DNA of 64,000 nucleotides from Taxillus chinensis (Eukaryota; Streptophyta; Magnoliopsida; Santalales; Loranthaceae), in contig CM042084.1 of NCBI GenBank assembly GCA_023512835.1, positions 53,175,031 through 53,239,030 on the forward strand. Direction: 5' to 3'. Within the stretch, counting starts at the first letter, position 1. Every line of letters starts with the position of its first letter. The translations under genes were made by a program, and so were the position numbers. This document shows positions 15,001 to 25,023 of the stretch, piece after piece. The notes below the pieces were generated by a model. The model saw only the letters and a list, made by a program, of their open reading frames with translations, had not been told where the DNA came from and did not search any database.

Positions 15001-16608
15001 GCATCATACTATATTCAAAGCTAAATCATCTCACAACTACTTGCCAAAAACAAAAACAAAAAAAATCATGTCACATCTCATGCTGTAAAATGTAATTATT
15101 GTAGCTTGAATCCTATCCGAAAAATTCCTCCTTTCAAAAGCTATTATAGCAAGGCACTTCCAATATAGCCTGCAAAATCTCAATGGCGTAAATTTACAAA
15201 GTCATCTCATAAATGTGTTGCATTTGCAAGAGAAATTTTTATATTTTACTTTCTCATTGGAGAGATAGTTTACTTTTTTACTTTCTTATTGGAGAGGAAG
15301 GGATGAAGGGTACATAATAAATTAAAACCAACAGAAAATTGAGATGATATCAAGAAGAAACTGTAGCATGAAAGCTGTAATACAGCAGATATTATATAAA
15401 AACAATAAGGGTGGCATACAAACAAGCGATGTGTTCAGTCTAAACAATGAAAAAGGACATTTCAATGGAAATTAAATCAGCATCACTATGTAATAAGATC
15501 TTTCTAATCACTGATATTGTGAAATGCCACGTAGATATCCTCTTATATGGTACAATCTATGTTTAAAGAAGACGCACAACCTATATGCCCCAAAACTCAT
15601 CAAAGAATAAAAAAGGAAAAAGGAAATATCCCAGCATTCAAATGGTATAAATATTTCAGAAATTATGTATTTGTAATGGTGAGGTGTGATTTGAGGGAAT
15701 CAAAATACCAAATGAAATACAAGACAACCAATTTCATGCACTTAAAAACATTAAAATTCCAAAATGACTGCACAACAAAATCACAAATATGCTGAAATGA
15801 GCACTCTGGAAATACACTGCATACATAATACAAAAACTAAGCACAACGCATTACTAACATATGAAACCAAACAGATAAAAGAAACAGTAAAATCAAAACA
15901 AACATATCAAATTACATGAAAAGGAATCCAACAAGCCAACAAGGTTACCAAAACTATGGCGGCATGAGCGCAGCTGGGATGAAGGATTCTGAACCAAACG
16001 AAGTACAAGACAACTGAATTCCCCTACACGCCAATTTCCTCCCATTTAAAATACCTACCCTTAATAGAACAACGGTACCACTTGGCACTTACTACCAAGC
16101 AAAATCATTTGAATTCCTAAGGAAAAAATATACTACAAGTGAGGATATGCAATGCAAGTAAAAAATCGAAGCACGGTGCATCAAAAACTTCAAACCTATA
16201 ATATCAAACTGCATCGAATAGAATCAAACATAATTACGAAACAACACATGCCACAGAAAATTAATGAACACAACGAACAATCTTAACAGTAACTAATAAT
16301 CTGATGCATACCTAATTACAGAACCAGAGCACAAAGCATTAACAACGTAAAACAAAACAAAAAAAAAGGAACTGTGCGATTACAATAAATAAACATAATC
16401 ATATGAAATCGCACAGAAGACGAATCTAACAAACCAGATTGCTATTGCATCGATCAAGATCCAAACACTTGATCGCCACCACATCGTTGAGGGGAAGGTA
16501 GATCGCCCTGTAAACAGTAGCGCTCGCACCGTGACCGACCTCTTCGAGAAGCTTGTAATCTGCCGAATTCGCAGAGTAGGTCTTCTGACCACTCCCCATC
16601 CTCCCCAT
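28..16608 (-). CDS. Ste20/BLUS1-like serine/threonine protein kinase, C-terminus outside window
   Basis: This gene encodes a cytosolic-type protein kinase of the plant Ste20/germinal-centre-like group that includes BLUS1. Coding exons on the minus strand are 16608-16435, 14970-14716, 14616-14492, 14425-14381, 1210-1129, 1042-974, 802-632, 554-489 and 96-28, all with GT donors and AG acceptors and a continuous frame (352 codons). Visible motifs are the glycine loop GHGASATV (residues 25-32), VAIK with Lys47, the helix C Glu64, HRD 139-141, DFG 159-161, GTPCWMAPE 182-189 and DIWSFG. After the kinase domain come a [24 protein letters not shown] stretch and [18 protein letters not shown], typical of this group. 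The start at 16608 (MGRM) is my choice; in-frame ATGs also lie at 16599 and 16704. Family members are usually longer than 500 residues, so roughly the C-terminal third is missing below base 1. The exact orthologue and substrate are unknown. All identified residues are intact, so the gene is probably functional. Confidence 0.93.
1360..1835. repeat. Imperfect direct duplication, about 225-bp unit
   Basis: Two consecutive blocks (about 1360-1585 and 1590-1835) share ordered segments: an 'atttgagagcca' start, a 'gaggaaatttctataatatgcac' type core, a 'caaatgcatgcatt' segment and an 'aaggtagcaatatg'-like end. Substitutions and small indels separate the copies, so the duplication is old. It lies wholly in intron 4. 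Confidence 0.75.
1969..2142 (-). repeat. 3' LTR of intronic Copia
   Basis: This copy matches the one at about 6615-6783 through 'aattcttttcttattacttcttgag', 'gaagacctaattagg' and 'ttgaaagttaattaatt' type segments, ending near AAAACTCATTCC in both. Exact termini are uncertain by about 10 bases. Confidence 0.7.
2780..3010 (-). pseudogene. Copia reverse transcriptase remnant with YVDD
   Basis: The minus strand reads [12 protein letters not shown] at about 2825-2861, the catalytic signature of Copia reverse transcriptase. The flanking coding sequence is heavily mutated. It lies downstream of the integrase remnant in element orientation, as expected for Copia. Confidence 0.65.
4240..4760 (-). pseudogene. 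Copia GAG-pre-integrase / integrase remnant
   Basis: Reading the minus strand, [14 protein letters not shown] near 4700 matches the GAG-pre-integrase motif. It is followed by a cysteine-containing CEQYIFAKT, a VWGP-like segment, [15 protein letters not shown] near 4450-4500 and a [13 protein letters not shown] catalytic segment near 4350. Stops and frame changes interrupt it, so it cannot encode an enzyme. Confidence 0.7.
6615..6783 (-). repeat. 5' LTR of intronic Copia
   Basis: This is the second copy of the short LTR. It lies next to the minus-strand primer-site-like TGATATCAAAG at about 6606-6616, which places it at the 5' end of the element. Confidence 0.7.
6959..7690. mobile_element. 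Possible non-autonomous DNA element with GC-rich core
   Basis: AT-rich arms carry an inverted similarity: 'tttgtttggtaataatttt' at about 7038-7056 against 'aaaattgttaccaaacag' near 7637-7655. They enclose a GC-rich, repeat-poor core at about 7150-7600 that is compositionally unlike the rest of the intron. Termini and target duplication could not be fixed. A 65-codon open frame in the core (7190-7387, minus) is acidic and glycine-rich and matches no family I know. Confidence 0.3.
7946..8669. mobile_element. MITE-like element with internal GC-rich duplication
   Basis: The left end (from 7946) and the reverse complement of the right end (to 8669) share a diverged inverted terminal repeat ending in ATTAG(C/T)TAAAG. 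TTTAA lies on both sides (7941-7945 and 8670-8674), a plausible 5-bp target duplication. The core (8140-8500) is GC-rich and contains two diverged direct copies of a roughly 130-bp sequence (starting near 8139 and 8272). No transposase is present, so the element is non-autonomous. Confidence 0.45.
8970..10975 (-). mobile_element. 5'-truncated L1-type LINE (non-LTR retrotransposon)
   Basis: On the minus strand a decayed reading frame begins near 10,975 with [12 protein letters not shown]. It continues through [10 protein letters not shown] (degenerate F-x-DD box, about 10,560), [12 protein letters not shown] and GGLGIKNL near 10,060, and ends in a zf-RVT-like domain with [19 protein letters not shown] near 9330-9390. 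Several frame changes separate these blocks. The 3' end, TTTTAATAAATTTTCTTAC on the minus strand near 9,000, is followed by a (TA)n tract. The missing 5' half (endonuclease and N-terminal RT) is typical of LINE truncation. It has the same orientation as the host kinase. Confidence 0.85.
9047..10866 (-). pseudogene. LINE reverse transcriptase / zf-RVT pseudogene
   Basis: Open pieces at 10866-10669, 10664-10266, 10104-9691, 9752-9522 and 9435-9047 (minus strand) lie in varying frames. Together they give RT palm-to-thumb, linker and C-terminal zinc-binding parts. The first catalytic aspartate of the FADD box reads V in FAVDT. The protein would be inactive even without the frameshifts. Confidence 0.75.
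12472..12540. repeat. Three 23-bp tandem repeats with internal palindrome
   Basis: Copies of TACGGTTGAGGCGGGCGCCTC begin at 12472, 12495 and 12518. Each carries GAGGCG-GG-CGCCTC, a 6-bp hairpin stem with a 2-base loop; the third copy is mutated (GGATGCCTC). The repeats are strongly GC-rich inside AT-rich intron. Confidence 0.85.
13005..13085. repeat. Three diverged copies of a roughly 27-bp GC-rich repeat
   Basis: GGGTAACGACTACATCG, GGGTAGCGACTGCATCG and GAGTAGCGGCTGCGTC follow one another. They belong to a GC-rich island (12880-13085) rich in GCGAGGCG-like words, probably part of an unclassified small element. Confidence 0.65.
14971..16434 (-). other. Kinase intron 1 (1.46 kb)
   Basis: This is AT-rich intronic sequence between the glycine-loop exon and the helix C exon. 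The donor follows AATCTG at 16435 and the acceptor AG lies at 14971-14972. No transposon, RNA gene or convincing open frame is visible; short frames here lack codon structure. Confidence 0.85.
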
Positions 16609-16929
16609 GCCACCTCCACCGACGCTGTAAGAAACGCCGGAGACCAGCCCTAAGCGATCGGGAAACCACTTCACGGACTTTAAAAAGGATCCATTGAGTA
16701 CCACTCCGATTCTCTGCTCTCTGTTTTTCTCGTGTCTTGCTCTCTTTTTCCGTTGATTTCTTTTTTTTCCTCTTTCTTTTCTTTTTTTTCTTTTCTTTTT
16801 TCGGTGTGTATTTGATTTTTCAGCTCGGCTTTCAGATTTTTTGGACGCGTTGACTGCGTTTAAAAGTTGGACACGGAGTTCTCCGGTCGAGCGGGTCGGG
16901 TCAAAGTCTTGTACGTGTGTCGTTTGGTA

Positions 16930-17010
16930 ACTGGGCCCCGGACGTGTGGATATGCCTGACCGTGAATACTGGATACATTCATGGGCCAGTAGGCCCGCAC
17001 GGTCAGGACC
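16930..17010. promoter_or_regulatory. Candidate proximal promoter elements of the kinase
   Basis: About 320-400 bp upstream of the chosen ATG there are two TGGGCC words (16932-16937 and 16982-16987), which match plant site II/TCP-type boxes. A perfect 10-bp inverted repeat, CCTGACCGTG (16955-16964) and CACGGTCAGG (16998-17007), encloses a smaller GGGCC-AGTA-GGCCC palindrome (16983-16996). Their role in this gene is inference. The Copia insertion starts only about 110 bp further upstream. Confidence 0.4.
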
Positions 17011-17110
17011 GCATGTATTTTTTTAGTTTTTCTATTATTTAATAGTCCATACTAAAATAAAAATTAATATTAAATTTATTTTAAACTCTATAAAATTTAA
17101 TTAAAAGAAT

Positions 17111-17115
17111 TAAAG
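17111..17115. repeat. Copia target-site duplication, left copy (TAAAG)
   Basis: Identical to 38048-38052 and directly abutting the TG terminus of the LTR at 17116. Confidence 0.92.
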
Positions 17116-18443
17116 TGATGTTATATACAGAGAGTGAATCTGTATACTTTAAAAAAAAATATATATATCAACTATTTTTTAGAGTAGGATATTTTAAAGA
17201 GGTTTCTTTATCAGATGTGGTTCTTGTATGAGTGATCTATTAGTATCTCATACAATATTAGCTGCAAGCAGGTATGTATGAGAAAGAAAAGACAGAGACA
17301 CGCGATATATGTGGTTTGATCAATATGATCTACTCCACGGTGGTGAGGATGTACCTACACCAAGTCCAATTCACTATATCTTCTTTTAATACAGTAGAGT
17401 CTAGCTCTTATTACAATAGGATCAACTCTCTCTTCTTTTAACTGCAAATACAAAAACAGTATTGCTCCAGAATTTACTCATTGTAAGAATTTGTCTAATG
17501 CAAACTGCTCCTACGTTGCTGACTGTTTGCTATGCTCGACTTTCAACCACTCCTTTGCCAAACTCACAATCTGTTCTGTTAATGTATGAGGAAGTGAAAC
17601 AGATTAACTCACTGTTATCTCCCCTTCAATCTTCCTCTTTCTCTTTTTTTTATGTCTTTAAACTACTCTGTGTCGCCTCCTATATCTCTGCAGATACATT
17701 TCTTGTTTTCTTCAGAATACTTTCGGCACGGTATCTGAGTTAGGCATATTCCTTGCTTTTATAGGTCGGCACCAGTCAGAAACCCTTCATCTAGGGTTAA
17801 GCATATTTCTTCTTTCAATCTTCACCATTGAAAACATGAGTCTTCGAGCCCTGAGAAGTAAATTTCTACTTCTTTTGCTTTCTGGCTTCGAAGCTAGGTC
17901 AGATAGCTGACATCTCATTCTACGAGCCTGAGCTCTACGAGTCTTCGAGTCAGTGACAGCTGCATTCTGCCTTAGCTGATAAACTGTCTATGGGTCTCTG
18001 CAACGGGTTCTTCCTACGACCCTCCGAGCTTCGAGTCTACGACTCTGTACGCTGCGACTCTACGAGTCTTTGATTCGAGTATTTGAGTCTCTACTCTTTA
18101 ACTGTCTACACCTTGGGTCTGTCAAACTACAACCCTTTGACTCTGTGGTCCTTCGAGGCTTCGACCCTGTGCCTGTTCAAGGCTTCGACCCTGTGGTCCT
18201 TCGAGGGTGCTACTAGCCCCATAGTCTGCTCTTTACCTATCTACGACCTTCGAGGCTACGGGTCTACAGATCTTCGAGTTAAGGACATATACAGGTAGAC
18301 TCTCTCTACGAGCTCACTCTAAGAGATCACTCTACGAAGTTGTCTAACCAAGTACGGATCTACGACCCAGACCTTCGACCCTACGAATTCCACTTCCTGC
18401 ATTATGTTGACAATAATGACAACACAACCTCGCAGGAACAACA
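17116..18443 (-). repeat. Copia 3' LTR
   Basis: The LTR runs (minus strand) from TGTTGTTCCTGCGAGG at 18443 to a CA terminus at 17116. Relative to the 5' LTR it lacks about 45 bp just inside 17120 and a block of roughly 180-190 bp near 17835. It is rich in TACGA, TTCGAG and GAGTCT words between 17880 and 18390. Confidence 0.92.
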
Positions 18444-18457
18444 ATCTCCCCCTTTGG
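18444..18457 (-). other. Copia polypurine tract
   Basis: The minus strand reads CCAAAGGGGGAGAT immediately before the LTR TGTTG. This is the expected primer for plus-strand DNA synthesis. Confidence 0.85.
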
Positions 18458-18597
18458 AATTGTTGGCAACATACAGAATGCACAAACCTTCGAACTGCTC
18501 CCCCTGAACTTGTGCTCCCCCTAGACACAATACTCTATGCTCTTCTTCTCTCCCTTTGCCAACCAATTGTAAAGACAGGGGGAACCCAACTGACGCC

Positions 18598-20019
18598 TTA
18601 CACGTGAGGAGGTGGTTTTACTGACAGTAGCTCGATGGATAAAGGTTTGGTGAGGATATCTGTCGTTTGTTCCTGCGTAGGAACATACACCAATTGCACA
18701 CTGCCTTCTTCCACTTGTTCCTTGATATAGTGGTAGCGATAATCAATATGCTTGGTATTCGAATGTTGAACATGATTCCTGCTAATATTGATAGCACTCT
18801 GGTTGTCACACCAAATGTTCACAGGTAACTCAACACTGACTCTCAAGTCTGACAATTGTGTAAGCATCCATACCACTTGAGTACACGTTGCATGGGCAAC
18901 CACATACTCTGCTTCTGCTGTGCTACAAGTAACACTGTTTTGTTTGCGGCTCAACCACGCAACACATTTAGAGCCCAAATGAAAACTGCAGCCATTGGTA
19001 GAACGTCTGTCATCGATGTTTCCAGCCCAGTCTGCATCAGTGTAAGCCTGTAACTCAATGGAATCCTTAGTGGGATACCACAATCCCATCTCTAGTGTAC
19101 CATTTAGGTATCTAAGAATCCTTTTGACTGCCAACAAGTGAGACTCATTTGGATCTACCTGATATCTACTTGTCTGACACACAGCTTGCATTAGATCAGG
19201 TCTAGAGGCTGTGATGTAAAAGAGGCTTCCAATCATACCTCGATTCTCTTTTTGATTTACACTTGTGCCTTCCTGATCCTTATAAAGTTTGCAGCCTATA
19301 GCCATTGGGGTTCCAACAGGCTTACTAGCTTCTATACCATACTTCTTCAGTAGTTCCTTGGCATACTTGTGCTGTGATATGAATATGCCTTCAGCAGTTT
19401 GGCTAATCTGCAGTCCCAAGAAGTATGTCAGTTCTCCTATAAGAGACATTTCAAATTCATCACTCATTTTCTTGGCAAATTTTTCACATAAGCCTGAGTG
19501 ACTTCCTCTTAATATGATGTCATCTACATAGACTATGGTAGCCAGCTGACTTCTGTCTGAATTTATTATATATAAATTATGATCCACTGTTCCTCTACTG
19601 AAATTCATTCTTCTCAAATACCCATCCAGTTGGCTATACCATGCTCTAGGAGATTGCTTCAAGCCATACAAGGCTTTCTTTAGTTTACAGACATGTGTCT
19701 CATCATTAGCAATCTGTACTCCATCTGGTCGCTCAATATACACTTCTTCTTTCAGCAGTCCATTTAGAAAAGCAGACTTCACATCCATTTGATAAACCTT
19801 GAATTTCTTATGTGTTGCTAATGCAAGAAACATTCTGATAGTTTCTAGCCTTGCCACTGGTGCAAAAGTCTCATCTACATCAATTCCTTCAATCTGGGAG
19901 TACCCTTTGCATACTAGTCATGCCTTGTTCCTAACAACCTTGCCATCTTCATTCAGTTTATTCCTGAATACCCACTTCGTTTCGATGACATTTTTGTTCT
20001 TTGGTCTAGGAACTAGCTC
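18598..20019 (-). pseudogene. Copia reverse transcriptase-RNase H
   Basis: This region encodes the C-terminal polyprotein domains that copy element RNA and degrade the template. [16 protein letters not shown] near 19530 and the RNase H end motifs [14 protein letters not shown] and [10 protein letters not shown] with a TKPL tail are all present. The frame is open from 19917 down to 18598. An in-frame TGA at 19918-19920 and a TAG at 20020-20022 break it from the integrase part, and the N-terminal RT lies between these two stops. The catalytic YVDD is intact, but the polyprotein cannot be made. Confidence 0.92.
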
Positions 20020-21159
20020 CTATGTCTTATTCTTTTCAATTTGATCCAGCTCTTCATTCATTGCTGTGATCCAAGCTTTATCTTCTACTGCTTCTCCAAC
20101 TGTTTTGGGCTCTATTTGAGAGAGCAATGCAGTAGCTCTTGTAAATCTCCCCCTAGTTGTTACACCTGTTTGGGGATCAGCAAGGATCTGATCCTTGTCA
20201 TGCACACTAGACCATGTCCTCCTGGTCTTTTTAGTAGAATTTTCTCCAAGATTGGACTCTTCCTTCTCTTCATTAGACTTCTCTGAGTCTGTATTTTCAT
20301 TTTTCTCTTCTTTTTCATACTCAGACTTTTCTTCCTTCTGAGGTTCTGCTACTTCAAAGTCTAGAGTCTCATCTTCTGTTACATCTTTCTTCCAATTTTT
20401 ATCCACTTTAACTTCACTTGAAGTTATTACTTTTCCAAGTCTTGAAAGAGAAACTCTGTATCCCTTTGTCTGATATGAGTATCCAACAAATGTCCCTTCC
20501 TCAGATCTGATATGAAACATTCCTTTTCCTTGCTCCTTTATTTTCATAAAGCAAGGGCTTCTAAATATTCTAAAGTATTTGGTTGTTGACTTCTTTCCAC
20601 ACCATAGTTCATAAGGTGTGTAGTCTGTCCTTGGTCTCAAAGTGACTCTGTTTAGTAAGTGTACTGCTGTTTTAGTTGCCTCTGTCCAAAACCTTGCATG
20701 AAGATTAACTTCCAGCAATAGTGTTTTGCCCATTTCAATGACAGCTCTATTCTTTCTTTCAACAACTCCGTTTTGCTGTGGAGTTCTTGCTGCTGACAGT
20801 TGATGTTGTATCCCATGTTTGTTCAAATACCTTTCAAAGGCTTCATTTGTAAACTCAGTACCCTGATCAGATCTTAATATCTTAATCTTTTGACCACAGT
20901 CATTGTCAGCCATTCTTCTATACTTCTTGAAGCACTCCAAAGCTTTTGTCTTGTGCTTTAGATACATAATGCAAGTTCTTCTGGTGAAGTCATCCACAAA
21001 CAAAATGAAGTACCTTTCACCATTGAGTCCCTTGTTTCTCATTGGTCCACACAAGTCTGTATGTACAATGTCTAGAGTTGCTTCAGAACTATACTCTTTT
21101 ACTTTATAATGAAATCTGGTTTGTTTACCATGTAAGCATGCTGAGCAGACATGCTCTCT
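20020..21159 (-). pseudogene. Copia integrase
   Basis: This is the integrase core between protease and RT, the Copia order. FVDDFTRRT carries the first acidic residue, SDQGTEF the second, and TPQQNGVVERKNR the third, all visible in the frame 21054-20020. A C-terminal acidic linker rich in E/K (about 20,230-20,400) follows. An in-frame TAA at 21160-21162 separates it from the pre-integrase domain, and a TAG at 20020-20022 closes it. Confidence 0.92.
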
Positions 21160-21699
21160 TTATCGTTTAATGTCTGGGATGTCTCTTATAGCCTTGCAAT
21201 TCACAAGTCTTCTCATATTCTTTTGATTCAGATGTCCCAGTCTTCTGTGCCAGAGTTCAATCTCTTCTACCTTTGTTAAATGACAGCTACGGGTCTTGCT
21301 TTCATCAATTACATACAAATCCCCATCTGTCCTTCTTCCAGCTGCTATGGTGTTGCCATTTTCTCTCTTTAATTGGCAGCCAGTTTTAATAAAGGTCACT
21401 TCATGACCTGCATCACACAACTGATTGACGGATGCTAAATTGTACTTCAATCCTTCAACATGCAGAACATCCTTTAGTTTGTTCTTACCCCATTTGGCAT
21501 AGCCTAACCCTTTGATTTTGAGAGAGCTATCATTGCCAAATCTCACTTTGCCAAACTTGTCTGTATTCATATCTGACAATTTCTTCAGATCACCACTCAT
21601 GTGACCTGAGCATCCACTATCAAGGATCCACTGTCTGTCCTTGATGTCTGCTTTCAACGCAATCTCAGCAATATGAGCCACTTCTTTTCCCTTAGCCAT
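21160..21699 (-). pseudogene. Copia aspartic protease and GAG-pre-integrase
   Basis: WILDSGCSGHMSGD near 21,600-21,640 holds the DSG active-site motif of the Copia protease. LWHRRLGHLNQKNMRRL near 21,200-21,260 is the GAG-pre-integrase zinc-binding region. The reading frame is 180 codons and ends at the premature TAA at 21160. Confidence 0.92.
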
Positions 21700-21705
21700 G
21701 TAGAT

Positions 21706-22440
21706 TTATTTTACTTTAGACTTGAAACGCTTTACCTGTTTTACTTTAGACTTGGAGCACTCTCCTTGAGACTTGGGTTTCAAAGTCTTCTGAGATGCTT
21801 TCACTTCCTTCTTCTTTGGGACATTCACAGTTTTCTTTATTTGATTCTGCTCAGGAATAAGTACATTTCTTGCACTGTGTCGTTCACAACCGCAATTATC
21901 ACAAACCTCCAAGTCTGCAAGTATAGTAAACTTGTTTCTTGTGACATTAGGCTTTGGTTTCCACTAGCATGAAGCTTCTTCATGTCCTTGTTTCTGACAG
22001 TAAGTGCAAAAACTTCCCACTGGTTTCTTTCTCTCATTATGGTACAAGTTCTTTCTAGATGTCTTCATTGCAGTTCTAGGAGCTTGCACTGGATACCTCC
22101 GCCAACAAAATCTAGCCATGTGACCCCACACTGTACAGTAATAGCAGTGACCTTGAAAGCTGGTGTTGCTCAACTTCTGCACAACTGAGATCTTCTTCAG
22201 AACAGGCTTGGCCTTGATGGTTAGTTTTACAGGTTTATCTTCTTTCTTGAGGGTCACCCGAACATTTGCAGAAATGACATATGCATTAGATTTCTTCACA
22301 TTCTTGGAATGCTCAGATTTCTGAACGCATTTGGTCACTCCATTGAGCTTGGACTCCTTCAGATGTCTCTCCATCTTCTCATCATTTACACCACCCTTTC
22401 CTTTCATGTTGCTTGGGATCACATTATTCACTCTATCCAT
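21706..22440 (-). pseudogene. Copia gag C-terminal region with extra zinc knuckles
   Basis: Two clear C-x2-C-x4-H-x4-C knuckles are seen: CYYCTVWGHMARFC near 22,115-22,160 and CTYCQKQGHEEASC near 21,965-22,005. A third, CDNCGCERHSARN near 21,870-21,910, lacks its final cysteine. The intervening sequence is lysine-rich, fitting RNA binding. The frame shifts near 21,960, and upstream stops lie at 22495-22497 and about 22,630. Confidence 0.85.
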
Positions 22441-22632
22441 TTCATCCAGTGGATTGTCATGGGAAAAAGGATTGACTACCTCTGTAGGATTGTCTTATGA
22501 GACTGAATTGACAACCATTCCCGCCACATATAGTGTCACCCCGTTCTTCTGAGCATCTGGTGCTGTGATAAGTGATTTGATCTGAGAGTTGCCAGAGGTT
22601 GATGCTTGACTGACTTTGTCTTTTGAAATCTT

Positions 22633-23272
22633 CTATTGAAGGCCTACCAGTTCTTCTTCAAACTGTTGGATTATGGTGTCTCTTGAGATGAGTTTTGTGG
22701 TCATGTCGTCACAAATCTTGACTTGCTCCTCTAATCTAAGCTTTAGACTGACAATTTCCTCACAGAACTTCTTTGAATCCTCCAACACCTTGTCCTTCTT
22801 ACTTCTAACTTCACCAAGCTCTCCCTTGGCTAGCTCTCCCTTGTGCTGCTTTATCCTGCAACCTCTCTTGCGGATCTCCTCTGTAGCAAGCTCTAGCTCT
22901 TCCTCCAGATCAACATCTTCTTCTGCACTTGCCTCTTCCTCCTCTGAGGCAATGTTGCCATTGTCCACCTCTATCTTGGCGACAAAAGCACAATCTTGAT
23001 GAGCATTCCTCATCATCAGATTCAGTAATTCGGCTCATGTAATTCTTGCGTGAGCCCTTCTTCTTCTGTGGAGCTGCTGGTCTCCGTGTGGAATTGCTTC
23101 TTCGGTATGATGACTTCTTCCACTTTGTATCCTCTTCATCCGAGGCTTCATCATCCGAGTCATTATCTTTCACTTTGCATTGGGATGCAAAGTGCCCCCG
23201 CTTTCCACATTTAAAACATCTGAGGGAAAGTCCTCCTTTCCCCTTTTCCTCCAGCTTGCTTTCCAGCTCCAC
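22633..23272 (-). pseudogene. Copia gag middle: CCHC knuckle, acidic stretch and coiled coil
   Basis: LRCFKCGKRGHFASQCK (about 23,170-23,225) is a perfect CCHC knuckle, followed by DSDDEASDEEDT. After a frame change near 22,950-23,010 come an acidic run and a heptad-like E/K/L helix (22,640-22,930) predicted by eye to form a coiled coil. This layout is seen in long Copia gags of the SIRE type. Confidence 0.82.
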
Positions 23273-23492
23273 TCTTTCTGAATTTTCTGGTGAAGTAGGC
23301 TACCACCTCATCTTCATCGTCTTCACTGTCACTGTCATCTTGTTTTTCTAATGACTCAACTTCTTTCTTTATTTTTAATGTTCTCATAGCCTTGAAGGCT
23401 ACTTCTTTTGATTTCTTGACTATGGGCTAGGATGATGTAGTGGATAGCTCTTCATAAGAGTGCAGCTTCATCTCGAATGTAGTCAGACTGCA

Positions 23493-24083
23493 CTACAACT
23501 CCTGTAATGACATTGTCTCCAGGTTTCTACTGTTTTCCAAAACTTCCACCCGTGGAATGAATCTTTTGGGTAGAACTCTCAACACCTTCTTTACTATGGA
23601 AAAGTTCTTTTTATTTTTGCCATGACTTCGCATGTCATTGACAATTTCTGTTAATCGCACAAAGAACTCTTGTATACTCTCTTGCTCCTCCATCTTGAGA
23701 GCCTCGAATCTCTGAGTATACAGTTGCAACCTAGTTTCCTTTAGTCTGCCATCACCTTGATAGACACTTTCGAGTCTATCCCATAAATCCTTCGCAACCC
23801 TGCAGTCCATCACCTTTGCATATTCAGAGTCTGTGAGCGCAGATGTAATGACACTCAGAGCTCTGCCGTTTAGCTCATAGGTTCTTCTTTCAGCTTTTGT
23901 GAGTTCTCTGTCGTTGGCTGGCTCTATATATCTGTCTCTGATTACACGCTCAACATCCATACCCATGGACATAAACACAGTCTCCATCCTTGCTCTCCAC
24001 ATCTTATAATTTGTGCCATCAAAGATAGGCACTCTCTTAGCGTAGTTGGAGCTAGTACTCGGTCCACTGATTGGAATTTCCAT
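23493..24083 (-). pseudogene. Copia gag N-terminal (UBN2-type) domain
   Basis: The first ATG of the element (24083) starts a 196-codon frame. It carries VPIFDGTNYKMWRARME and KDLWDRLESVYQG followed by the ETMSLQEL end, the pattern of Copia gag domains that build the virus-like particle. It lies about 130 bp downstream of the primer site. The frame is interrupted after 23493, before the first knuckle. Confidence 0.92.
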
Positions 24084-24212
24084 TTATATTGTATATACCA
24101 AAGTCTCTTGCTTGGTCACTAAGCTGTTAAGCCACAGATCTCAAATATAACCTTCTCAAGCTGTGAGATCATTTCTCCACAGAGTGATAGATCTGCCTCT
24201 AGTGAGAATGTA

Positions 24213-24224
24213 GCTTTGATACCA
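24213..24224 (-). other. Copia primer binding site
   Basis: The minus strand reads TGGTATCAAAGC two bases inside the 5' LTR end. This is one mismatch from the common tRNA-iMet type TGGTATCAGAGC. Confidence 0.85.
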
Positions 24225-24226
24225 AT

Positions 24227-25023
24227 TGATATTTCTAGGTTCCAAGCGTGCTAGCCTTGGTATATATGTATATATACAGAGAGAGGGGTGAATCTGTATA
24301 CTTTAAAAAAAAACAAACTTATCAACTACTTTTCAGAGTAGGATATTTTAAAGAGGTTTCTTTATCAGATATGTCCTCGTATGGGTGATCTATTAGTATC
24401 TCATGCAATATCAGTTGCAAGTAGGTATGTATGAGAAAGAAAAGACAGAGACACACGATATATGTGGTTCAATCAATATGATATACTCCATGGTGGTGAG
24501 GGTGTACCTACACCGAGTCTAATTTACTATATCTTCTTTTAATACAATAGGGTCTAGCCCTTGTTACAATAGGATTAACTCTCTCTTCTTTTAATTGCAA
24601 ATACAAAAACAGTATTGCTCCAGAATTTACTTACTGTAAGAATCTGTCTAATGCAAACTGCTCCTACGTTGCTGACCGTTTGCTATGCTCGACTTTCAAC
24701 CACTCCTTTGCCAAACTCACAATCTGTTCTGTTAATGTATGAGGAAGTGGAACAGATTAAGTCACTGTTATCTCCCCTTCAATCTTCCTCTTTCTCTTTT
24801 TCTATGTCTTTGAACTACTCTGTGTCGCCTCCTATATCTCTGCACATACGTTTCTTGTTTTCTTCATAATACTTTTGGCACGGTTTTTGAGTCATATTCC
24901 TTGCTTTTATAGGTCGGCACCAATCAGAAACCCTTCATCTAGGGTTAAGCATATTTCTTCTTTCGATCTTCACCATTGAAACATGATAAATTACCCTCAG
25001 ATGACGTCCATGTGTTTTCCAGT
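24227..25023 (-). repeat. Copia 5' LTR, inner part
   Basis: This piece begins TGATATTTCTAGG at 24227, beside the primer site, and matches the 3' LTR from 'cagagag' onward. It ends at CCAGT (25019-25023), the target duplicated by the Gypsy insertion. Confidence 0.92.
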
